Source: Thermomucor indicae-seudaticae
Lineage: Eukaryota; Mucoromycota; Mucoromycetes; Mucorales; Lichtheimiaceae
Length of the DNA stretch: 18,098 nucleotides
Assembly (NCBI GenBank): GCA_000787465.1
Contig: JSYX01000672.1
Coordinates: 1-18,098 of the forward strand
Direction of reading: 5' to 3'
In this document: piece after piece, positions 9,843 to 18,098 of the stretch
Layout: each line of letters starts with the position of its first letter
Position numbering within the stretch: position 1 is the stretch's first letter
Translations under genes and position numbers: made by a program
The notes under the pieces: generated by a model
The model's database searches: none
Seen by the model: the letters and a program-made list of their open reading frames with translations, nothing else
Told to the model about the DNA's origin: nothing

Positions 9843-10620
9843 AGCAAATCTTCTGCATTGTTTGATTACACCTATTGATTATTACGCACAATAGGAATAT
9901 TGAATGCTGACCACCAAACAGCACGTTACAGTTCAACAGTTCATTTCAATATTCGAATTACGTGTTGTTCTTAACCGACGCAGGTAAAAGGACACGCAAG
10001 ATGTCGTCATTTGAAGCGGCTATCTTGCTGACAAGATAACTCAATGGACTCAACTCTGTGGTACCTTAACGCTCTTGCTTTTCGTATGGACTGTACCGAA
10101 AAAAAGTTATCGCATGAACGTCGTTACCCGGGTTTTGAAATGCCCAATCTTTATTTGTCCCTTTGGCGGTTACCGAGTAGCAGCCATTTTACTATATTTT
10201 TGTCTTTATCAACAATAGCATCGTGTATAACTTTTTTATCGCTTAAACGGGGACAACGATGTTTTCATTTCTGCATCTGGGCAGACATCTTTTCCGTTTG
10301 ATGAAATCCGTTGTGCACAGACTCCGACCAAAAGGCACATCCGGAGGAAACTGACGAAATTTCTGCAAGATGAGTCGTACAAGACATCCATTCGCCCGAT
10401 CTGCCCATTAAACAACAAGAACAAAGATGGGTATATTGAAAAAGAAAGAGTGAAGAGGCGATCGAGAAAAAGGAATTTCTATCTAGAAGGCGGTGGCAAT
10501 GAATTGATCCACCAGATCACAACATAATAAGGACTTATCTCTCTTTCTTTTTTGGAGCTCAGCGGGGAAGAAGAAAACGCAGCATTAGCATTCTGTTCAA
10601 CCAAGCAATTTTAGCCCGCC
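9843..10620. other. Intergenic region between NOP58 and the antiporter
   Basis: About 0.8 kb with no supported gene. Frames of 60-85 codons exist on both strands without motifs. A weak imperfect hairpin (GGTGG at 10492-10496 with CCACC at 10509-10513) is present but too short to call. The right part is likely distal promoter for the antiporter. Confidence 0.5.
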
Positions 10621-10670
10621 TGTTTCTCATTTTTCTTTCCTTTCTCTTTTTTCTTACGCTCTTGGACAAT
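10621..10670 (+). promoter_or_regulatory. CT-rich tract upstream of the antiporter gene
   Basis: This is a dense pyrimidine run on the coding strand (TTTCTTTCCTTTCTCTTTTTTC). It lies 118-167 bases before the ATG, further upstream than at the other genes. A TATA-like element sits between it and the start codon. Confidence 0.4.
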
Positions 10671-10675
10671 TTCCC

Positions 10676-10699
10676 ATCACCAAATCACCCTTTGGTGAT
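10676..10699 (+). promoter_or_regulatory. Hairpin-forming inverted repeat upstream of the antiporter
   Basis: ATCACCAAA (10676-10684) and TTTGGTGAT (10691-10699) are perfect 9-base inverted repeats around a 6-base loop. A second arm, AATCACC (10683-10689), can compete for the same right arm to form a 7-bp, 4-base-loop hairpin. It may be a DNA-binding palindrome or a 5' UTR structure. The function is unknown. Confidence 0.35.
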
Positions 10700-10716
10700 T
10701 CCATACAAGCCTGTAT

Positions 10717-10732
10717 TATATATACATATATA
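10717..10732 (+). promoter_or_regulatory. TATA-like element of the antiporter gene
   Basis: The sequence TATATATACATATATA lies 56-71 bases upstream of the start codon. Its position fits a TATA box with a short leader, but AT-rich sequence is common in intergenic fungal DNA. Confidence 0.35.
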
Positions 10733-10787
10733 CCGCATTATAGATACATAACATATATTTAGTTCCGAGTATACTACATTCTCCGTC

Positions 10788-13565
10788 ATGACCGTCGAAC
10801 TTATACCTGGTGAATTCTCGCCATTCACCATTGCAGTTGCCATTCTCAGCGGGTTCATTGTCATTTTCGGTTTCGTATCCATGTTCGTCAAGGAAAAGCT
10901 GTTTATATCGGAAGCTTGTAAGTTTATGTCCTTTCCGATGGTTCCGTTAGGGAAATTTTCTTTCTTGGAACGCGTATATGACTCAATATGGTCTCTCTTA
11001 CTAGTTGTGGCATTGTTGGTGGGTATCATAGCTGGCCCCATTGCCGCCAACGGGTTTAATCCATACTCATGGAACGACACCGACGAAATAACCAAACAAA
11101 TTACTCGATGTGTTATTGCCATTCAAGTAAGTAAAATGCCCTGTTTGCGAGGACCTTTATTAGCATGGATCTGACCTGATCCAGGTGATGGCAGTAGGTA
11201 TCGAGCTACCAAAGTAAGCTGCAATTCTTTCTTGGGCATAGTACACAGTTACTTAGAAACGCATTACAGGCATTACTTGAAAAAGGAATGGCTGACTATG
11301 TTCATGCTCTTGATCCCTGTTATGCTCTTCATGTGGTTGGTCAGCGGTCTGTTTATCTGGGCACTTATACCACCTCTTGATTATGTATGTCTGCGATCCC
11401 GCTAATCCCATATACTCCTCGCTAACTGCTGTACGGCTATATATTCGGTAGCTTAATTCGCTTGTCATAGCCGCATGCGTATGTCCAACGGATCCTGTAA
11501 GTTGGATTAATACTTTGAGTCGCCAAGACTGAATGACTGACTGAATCATACCGCGGATCTGTTTCTTTTTCTAGATTCTGGCCAACTCCGTTGTCAAGGG
11601 GCGTTTTGCAGAAAAGCACGTGCCTGCGCATATTCGTAACGCTCTGTCTGCGGAGAGGTAAGGATGACTATGTGCTTTATGCATTCTGGCGTCAGTGACA
11701 CTGATTTGGATGCACAGTGGAGCAAATGATGGGATGGGGTTTCCGTTTCTTTTCCTAGCCATTTTCCTTATTGGTGAACCAGGCACCGGCAAAGCCATCG
11801 GCAAATGGATTTATGAGACTTGTCTGTTCCAGATCGCCCTGTCCTGCGTCATTGGTGTCGTCGTCGGTTATATCGCTCGTAAAATACTGCAATGGTCAGA
11901 GCGAAAGTAAGTTGGACCTCCTCTTATGATCGTCATGCGGCTATCAACCAATTCACACTTTATTCTGTTCAGTCATCTCATTGACAAGCCATCTTTCCTC
12001 TCGTTCGCGATTGCATTAGCTGTACGTTGCACAGCATAACGTCATGGCACATAATAGCAACTAACCGCTTTTATCCTTTTCAGCTGTTTCTCATGAGTAT
12101 GACCGGATTCTCCGGTAGCGATGATGTGTTGGCGTGCTTTGCGGCTGGCAATGCGTTCTCTTGGGATGACTGGTTCCGACAGGAAACAGAGGAAGCCCAC
12201 TTCCAGGAAGTGATCGACATGATGTTGAACTTGGCCGTATTTGCCTACATTGGTGCTATTATTGTAAGTATTGCACTACTTTCACTTGGCTGTTGTAATG
12301 GATGATCCTGATTGCTTGCTTGCTAGCCATGGCATGAATTTGGCAATGCAGCAATAGGTCTGACTCCTTGGCGGCTTATTGTGATCGCAATCCTGATTCT
12401 ACTATTTCGACGGCTGCCCATTGTGATAGCGCTGAAACCCGTAATGCCTGCGTTAAAGACATATCGTGAAGCTATATTCAGCGGTTGGTTCGGTCCAATG
12501 GGTGTAGGTGCCGTCTTTCTGTCAATGGTCGCCAAGGAAGAAATGGAAGAGATCTATAAGGATCAGGTGGAGAAGCCTGTAATCATTGAGCTCATCAGCC
12601 CTGTTGTCCTGTTTATTGTCTTGTCTTCTACATTGGTCCATGGCACGACGATCCCGCTATTCCAGCTCGGTAAACGTATCAGAACACGAACGCTGTCCAT
12701 CACAAGTACCAGCAGCAATAACGTCGTCCGGCTACCCAAGATTCAACTGGGTCAGCAACTCAGTTTCAGGCGCAGTCAGCAGGACCTTGAGGATGCCAAC
12801 ACCATGAGTGAGACGCAGCGTAACACACTCATTAACACGATTGAGCGCAAGAAGGAAGAGGAAGCCAAGCAAGCCGCTGATGACCATGCTGCGATTGATA
12901 TGGAGGACGACGACACTGCCGAAGAAGATTTCTTGCCAGGTGGAGAGTCAGATGGCGACGAACGGCCGCCTCCACCTGCAGCAGCAGAAACACCCACTAA
13001 TCGCGGATCAACCATGAATGGTACGAATAATGAGCTGCAGAGTATTCGGTTTTTGGAGCCCGTCAAGCCGAGAAGCACGTCACAAGCGAACATTGAAAAG
13101 AATGAAGCGAGCGTGTCCAGTTTGCGGAGCTGGCTTCACCGCAATCGATCAGAGGAAACACCCATGAATAACAACAGCAGCAGCAATAACGACTGTGTCC
13201 CCAACAGCAGCAGTTTGCGCAACATGTTCCGACGGCATCATAAGGATCACAATACTCCTCCTCCTGCCCAACACCAACAGCCGCATTCGGAAAAGGAGGC
13301 CGAACAAGTTGCGGATATTCCGGGTGTGCCAGAACAAGAGGCGGAAGCAGCTGAGGAAGAGTATCACTCGAAATCCCATATACACCCACGCATTGAAGTC
13401 TGGGAAGAAAACAACGATATAGTTATTGAAGATACAGCCGAAACAGGTCCTCAAATCGTGCTTGACAAACAGGATCCCAACTGGAAGCAAAAGGCAAGGG
13501 AAACAGTAAAGGATCTGGAACAAGCCATTGCAGGCGAACAATCCAAAAGCCATCAGCACCGATGA
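10788..13565 (+). CDS. NHA1: Plasma-membrane Na+(K+)/H+ antiporter, Nha1/Sod2 type, ten exons, 726 aa
   Basis: Exons are 10788-10917, 11005-11126, 11185-11213, 11270-11384, 11452-11496, 11575-11657, 11718-11906, 11973-12021, 12084-12263 and 12327-13565. The nine introns are 56-87 bp and the third exon is only 29 bases. The protein exports Na+, K+ or Li+ in exchange for protons at the plasma membrane, as established for yeast Nha1 and fission yeast Sod2. About twelve hydrophobic segments fill residues 1-440. Family landmarks are PTDPILA around 144-150, the ESGANDGMGFPFLFL motif with Asn178-Asp179, and the GSDD pair Asp267-Asp268 that corresponds to the ion-binding Asp pair of the yeast proteins. 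RRLPIVIALKP and VHGTTIPL follow. The hydrophilic tail (about 450-726) is acidic and Gln/Asn/Pro-rich and ends in SKSHQHR. It is longer than that of Sod2 and shorter than that of Nha1. The gene converges on the TBC gene with 175 bp between stops. Confidence 0.95.
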
Positions 13566-13613
13566 TCAACAAAATACCATCTGTAATTTTTTAAGCATCC
13601 GAATTTGCGCGAC

Positions 13614-13619
13614 AATAAA
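13614..13619 (+). terminator. Polyadenylation signal for the antiporter gene
   Basis: AATAAA lies 48 bases after the TGA at 13563-13565, in the short gap before the convergent TBC gene. Transcripts of the two genes may overlap at their 3' ends. Confidence 0.55.
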
Positions 13620-13740
13620 GTGCTTGATTAATCGTATTATGCGCGATGATAATTGTAAAGTACATGTAGTTGCGTTTTGGGTGGGAATATCTTGGCTTTC
13701 TATACAAAATGAAAGGGTATGAATGCTTGTTTCTTTTCTG

Positions 13741-16374
13741 TCAGGCTTTGCCTACGCGAGCAGCCGTTTTGTTGCCGTGTCCTTTGATTTTCCAAGAAGA
13801 TCGAGTGAAAGCATGTCGTGGCATTGCTCGTGATGGATTTGTGCCGCCATTTTTCCCTGATCGGCGTCGATCCCGACAAATTTCCCGTCTCCGCTCCAAG
13901 TCTTCGTTGGTCACTTTGGTCAGTGATCCAAAGCGTTCATATGCATTCTGGAATTCATGCGTGAGGAGGCTGTATGTAACCTGTCTGCATCAAGACATAC
14001 CTCCATTAATTGCTGGCAGTCAATCTGCTTTTTTGGCATGTTCTGTTTAATTTTTTCTTGGTTAGCTCATTGTTTTGCTAACAAAACCTTTGTAACTTGC
14101 CTGTATCACTTGAAATATCTCAAGTGAGTCATTCAGAGACATGACAGTCTGTTCATTCATTTTAAAGAGGGTCAATGCCACACGAAATAGCACACTAGCT
14201 CCCTCGCTAATAACAGCAATTAAGAGTGTTATTATACATTTCCGTCTCCATGTTAGGGTGGTTAGCGCTTACTAGAAAAAGCAATCCCACACTCGGAGCA
14301 CGCTCTGCCAACGACAATAATGAGTCGAGTGTGTGAGCTGAAGAGCTTTTCTTCTTTTACCTCGATGGGCAAGATATTGATAAACAAAGTCAGGAACCAG
14401 TGGTTGGTGACCAAAGTAATCGTTGGCATTGAGGCACCATCTGAAATGGAGTCCCAAAAGGGCCGCTCGGATACCTTGTTCCATAAATGAGGCATACGCT
14501 CCCAAAGCAGCATCATCAACACCGTCTGATCTATATTTGAGCCCTCCATCGTCACATCATAGACTCCTGCCGGCAAGATGTTTTGGACAATCGTGACCAG
14601 AGTCCAAAACGCTTCTTCTTCCTTCATAAACAATAAAAGCATGCCGACAATGAAGTTCAGAGACTGACAGTAGCCGATCGACGGTGAATATACAGAAAAC
14701 GCCGAGAGCACCCGCTTCAAAGCAGCAATAATCGCAGGCATAGGTCGTGCACCATCAGTCTTGTTTTTCGCTGTAGTAGTATCATCACTATTCTTGTTGG
14801 TTCGAAACTGGATGTTGTCAGGAAAAGTTCGATGTAAATCCCGTGCGATAATGTCGGCAAACTCATTCTCGTCGCCCATTTCTTCGGCTTTGCTAAGAAA
14901 CTTGTCGTACACTCCCGGGTTCGCGTCCATCTTTGCCTCTGCTCCGCTATAATGAAGCCATACCTGGTGCCCATCCCAGGTATATTAGACAAGCATGCTC
15001 GTATAAAAAAGAAAAGCCGCACGTTACCCGTCCGCGGATGTGAGCCGGCACACCCTTGCGAATATAGCGTTCAACTTTAAAGTGGGAGGGGTGTCAATCA
15101 ATGGGAAATCTCCACCTTGTAAAGGCGCGCGCCTCGCTTTACCTTTCTTACTTCGCGGCGGCAGTTTACAATCGTGCTCTTCCAATAGCCGTTCCCATTT
15201 ATTGAGCCTACGTTCAAGCGTCGGCTGATAGGCTAATTCATGTTCTCGATGGTCCTCAACAGTCAACCATTGGGAGGCTTTCCGAAATCCATAGCGATCT
15301 CTGTTTTTTTCAAGCCGTATATTAAATTAATTTCTGCCGCTGGTGCCCCACAACAATGCTTGCTTACGTTTCAGGCTGATCTTCAAAAGGTACAGGAGGC
15401 GGTGGATGAACAAACTGGTTATTGTCAGGAGATGGATCATGCTGTCGCTGAAAACGTTTGCCAAAATGAAACAATGTATGAGACTTGCTCGGTTGTCTAT
15501 CGGTGTTGTGGGTGCGATGCGAATGCGATTGGCTATTACTCTTCTTCAGGTTGAGCTTTCCTTTGACAGTGACAGGAAATGTTGATTTTTTGCCCGAAGA
15601 AAATGACGGAAGTGCGGTACTGGTAGAAGTTTCTATGGCAGCTGGGAAGGTCGTGTACGGTAAATGCAGGCTTTCCGGTGAAGCAGGCATCATGGGTGGA
15701 GGGGTCCAGTACTCGCGTTCGGCATTATTTGCTGACACGTCTGTAGTAGAAGTATTAATGGTAGCTTGGTTCTTGCTCTTCTTCTTATTCTTTGCAGTTG
15801 GCTTTTCCGTTTCTTTATTATCATCATTGTCTGGAATATGTACAGTGTATGGTCGCACAGCTCGCCGGATAAGTACACCTTCAATGATAGCTCCTGTGTC
15901 GGAGGAGGCCGGCGCGTGGTTGTTGGCAGGTTCCGCTGATCCGCCACTACTACTGCTGCTGCTGGCGGTGCTTGATGTACTCTGATTATCATCATCGTCT
16001 TCTTCGTAATATATTTCAGTATTATCCGCGTTTACGGCTGGTGGATGAGAAGTGGATCTTTTCAGGGCGGAGGATTGGACATGTTGGTGCCGGCTAAGGC
16101 AGATCTGAGACGGTGCCCGGACTGTTTCGCGCTGTGTCCGATGGCCTTTTCTGTGTGATTTTGGCTGCTGCTGCACAAAAGAGTCTGAGCGCTGTCGGCG
16201 TAAGTTTGCATCCAAAGCTGCTGCTGCATATACAGATATAGAACTGTTATTCAAAGAGCGTGAGCTAGGGAGCGAACTCTGCGATGGAGTAGGGAAATTG
16301 CTCGGTGACGCTTTTCGTAATGGTGTGCTAATGGACGGCTGAATGCTTAACTCAGGAACCTGCAGCGATTCCAT
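13741..16374 (-). CDS. TBC-domain Rab GTPase-activating protein, eight exons, 733 aa
   Basis: Minus-strand exons are 16374-15368, 15300-15143, 15074-15028, 14963-14361, 14304-14273, 14206-14101, 14042-14001 and 13947-13741. The seven introns are 53-68 bp, and the one at 14100-14043 is GC-AG. Proteins of this family switch off Rab GTPases and so time vesicle docking and traffic. The N-terminal 335 residues, all in exon 1, are Ser/Pro/Gln-rich and look disordered. A DRYGF motif (337-341) and RKGVPAHIRGRVW (394-406) lead into the TBC domain. The arginine finger is I443-x-x-D446-x-x-R449 in IARDLHRTFPDN, and the glutamine finger is Y502-C-Q504 in GYCQSLNFI. FLTLFINILPIESVLRVWD and FYEGASVLFRVALTLFK complete the domain across exons 4-6. 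The C-terminal NAYERFG and RRREICRDRRR follow. The domain resembles GRTP1/TBC1D10-type and yeast Msb3/Gyp-type GAPs, but the Rab target cannot be read from the sequence. An apparent TAG at 14275-14273 straddles the exon 5 donor. Confidence 0.92.
14043..14100 (-). other. GC-AG intron in the TBC gene
   Basis: The donor reads CAG/GCAAGT, a strong donor with GC in place of GT. A GCTAAC branch site and a CAG acceptor follow, in a 58-base intron. Splicing joins FQVIQ to NMPKKQID in frame. Without it the frame reads 11 more codons and stops within the intron. GC-AG introns are a known minor class in fungi. Confidence 0.8.
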
Positions 16375-16422
16375 GACGAGCACAAGTGAAGGAGCAGATA
16401 CCAAGTAGTACCCAGCACCCAA

Positions 16423-17892
16423 GAACCGAAAGAGAAGAAAAAAGAGAGAGGCAGAACAGCCCGGTGCGTCAGGTTTTTAGGGGCCGCGTGTGCCTCAAGC
16501 ATTCTGTCGACTTTATTAAACCTTCCCGCTGCTCCAATTGGTATCATAAAATGAATACCAATCTTTTCGCCACTATTGACTTGGGCTGCGAGAACGGATA
16601 TGATTGGCTTATTTCCAGCTCAAACTTGCTTTTGTCCTGCTAAGAAATATATCTATTTCGAACAGCACATACAGGCTATTCATTGTTGAGTACGCTTTGT
16701 CATTATGAAAACGTGTTACTTACCTCAGAGGGTAATTTGCTCCGTGCTTCATACGGTGCTATCTTACGGAGACTGAATTGCCATGAGATGGAAAGTGCCA
16801 TTCCATCAGCGCGGGACACTCTTGGCCTTGACTGCTGTTGCTTTTGTGCTTTCTTTTCGACACAAAAGACTCGTAACGTCTCGCGTCTATACAAGTTATC
16901 TGGTCTTTCTTTTTTCATCCGAAAACACTAGTTGCGAAATGACGGAATTTCTCCAACGCATAAAAGAGACAATGAGACACATGCATTGTACCTGCTATAC
17001 CGGTGAGAAGTCCTGACGGACGGTCATATGTGGACTATCCAGGAATACTTGGCTGCCCTCAATCTGTGCCAAGGACATTGCAGGCGCATGATTGCAGTCT
17101 GTAACCCCTTTGATCTGACACTCGCTGATGCAACGTTTGTTACTATCACCAGCAATTTTGCAACACAGCACGCCAACAGTACACCGTATCTTACAGGGTC
17201 CCCGCTTTACTAATATAAGTATTAGAAGATTCGAGTGGCACGGCTTGTCTAACTGCTATTGCCCATGGCGGGCATATACAGTGGCCGCCCGACTGGTGCT
17301 ATTTAGAAGCAGTGATGGTTATCAGGGACAATCGCTAGATCGAATGCTGGCTGTAATATTATTACTGCTGCAGTTGGTATCATGCAGTGGCGTAATCGAA
17401 GCAAGATATATTAACCTTCTCCCGTTCATCATATATGCTTTGTTCTCACAAGCCCTGGATTTGGGTTGACACCTGTTCCACATTGGCGATCTTGTTGCGT
17501 TATTGTCATATAAAGATGTCAATGGATATCGATAATGGTGCTCGAACCTTTCGGCTCTTCTTTTTGATTACGGAGACAGTTTTCGCTGCATATATACGCT
17601 TCATTATATGGCAGGTCAAAAAGATGATCCCCTGTAGTTGACATGCTATTTCCATTAGTCGAATCATCAATCACGCCAAGCGTAATACGCTGCATGTTTA
17701 TGGAAAAAGTCTGGTGATTACGCGTGTTGTCACGATGCACTTTCTCGACCAATAGCAGGCGGGACCGTATATATGCGAAACAAGGCTGCATCAGAATGAG
17801 TCAAAACGTCCCAAGCAGCTTTCAATCGCAGAGTCTGCTTATAGTTACCATATGTTTTTTTCTGCCGCCGATACCATAATCTTGTAGCTATC
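16423..17892. other. Intergenic region upstream of the TBC gene
   Basis: About 1.5 kb with many short frames and frequent stops. No recognisable gene, tRNA or repeat was found. The left end is the TBC promoter; the sequence just upstream of its start is purine-rich on the plus strand (16422-16452), which makes it pyrimidine-rich on the coding strand as at the other genes. Minus-strand open stretches at 17519-17791 and 17730-17921 are discussed with the right-edge candidate gene. Confidence 0.45.
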
Positions 17893-18098
17893 CTGTATAA
17901 CGTCTGATACAGTTTATTCAACTAAACATCGCGTTATGATACAGAAATGTTTGCAGTAAATGTAAAATTCAAATTGCGTGTAGAAAAAGATCGAATATGC
18001 AGGAAGAGGATGTACCATTTGCGAATGAGTACAGCAGTTTTTGCACAAGGAGAATTCACTTACCTGTATTCGTCACTCGTTTTTGTTACGGGGACACA
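17732..18098 (-). CDS. Possible partial gene entering from the right edge (minus strand)
   Basis: The minus strand at 18098-18064 has one open frame (CVPVTKTSDEY plus two bases) ending in AATACAG/GTAAGT, a perfect donor at 18063. The first frame-compatible acceptor without an immediate stop is TTATACAG, ending at 17893. It opens a 53-codon stretch containing LWYRRQKKTYGNYKQ and LKAAWDVLTHSDAAL that ends at TGA near 17732. The implied intron is 171 bases, about twice any other intron here, so the second exon may be wrong even if the donor is real. No family was recognised. Sequence beyond the window or RNA reads would decide. Confidence 0.25.

Noticed and set aside
10492..10513. GGTGG/CCACC hairpin upstream of the antiporter
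   Set aside because: The stem is only five pairs with a poor inner helix, too weak to call.
13670..14050. 126-codon plus-strand frame after the antiporter
   Set aside because: It is antisense to the last exons of the TBC gene, whose reading frame matches the family; the plus-strand frame has no motif.
16374..16422. Upstream extension of the TBC protein to a TTG at 16422
   Set aside because: The extension has no ATG. Nuclear fungal genes normally start at ATG, and the first in-frame ATG is at 16374.
17519..17791. Minus-strand frame with a DDSTNGNS stretch that resembles the end of an FHA domain
   Set aside because: The match is only a few residues. The conserved Arg/Ser/His positions of an FHA domain are not in place, and no splice model connects it cleanly to an upstream exon.

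Overview
The window looks like nuclear DNA of a filamentous fungus. The best fit is an early-diverging, Mucorales-like lineage, but this is inferred from gene content and architecture, not from a marker gene. Six genes can be reconstructed with confidence in their exon structure. Between them they carry 25 introns of only 53-87 bp. Most donors are GTAAGT- or GTATGT-like, and several branch sites read CTAAC or CTGAC. Genes are spaced with no operon logic, and CT-rich tracts lie just upstream of most starts. There is no sign of bacterial, phage or CRISPR content, and no recognisable transposon, tRNA or rRNA.

Layout from left to right. Positions 1-116 may be the last codons of a gene entering from the left. 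Positions 949-1507 (+) hold a 113-aa, four-exon protein that looks like a free-standing GAT-type three-helix domain. Positions 2746-4423 (+) hold a 539-aa two-exon protein, rich in low-complexity sequence and with a basic nuclear-localisation-like cluster, which I cannot assign to a family. Convergent with it, 4633-6908 (-) encodes NADPH-cytochrome P450 reductase (three exons, 710 aa). A divergent intergenic region of about 1.1 kb separates that gene from NOP58, the box C/D snoRNP core protein (8042-9763 +, four exons, 509 aa). Next is an Nha1/Sod2-type plasma-membrane alkali-cation/H+ antiporter (10788-13565 +, ten exons, 726 aa). Convergent with it is a TBC-domain Rab GTPase-activating protein (13741-16374 -, eight exons, 733 aa). 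The last 1.7 kb is mostly non-coding, but a perfect splice donor on the minus strand at the right edge suggests another gene entering from beyond the window.

The genes do not form one pathway. They cover endosomal sorting (GAT-like), P450/sterol redox supply (reductase), rRNA modification (NOP58), cation and pH homeostasis (antiporter) and vesicle traffic (TBC). The most useful results are splice-level. The TBC gene continues through four more exons after an apparent stop and uses a GC-AG intron. The reductase has three in-frame alternative acceptors. The GAT-like gene has a fourth exon hidden behind a stop at its last donor. The most novel gene is the unassigned nuclear-looking protein at 2746-4423.
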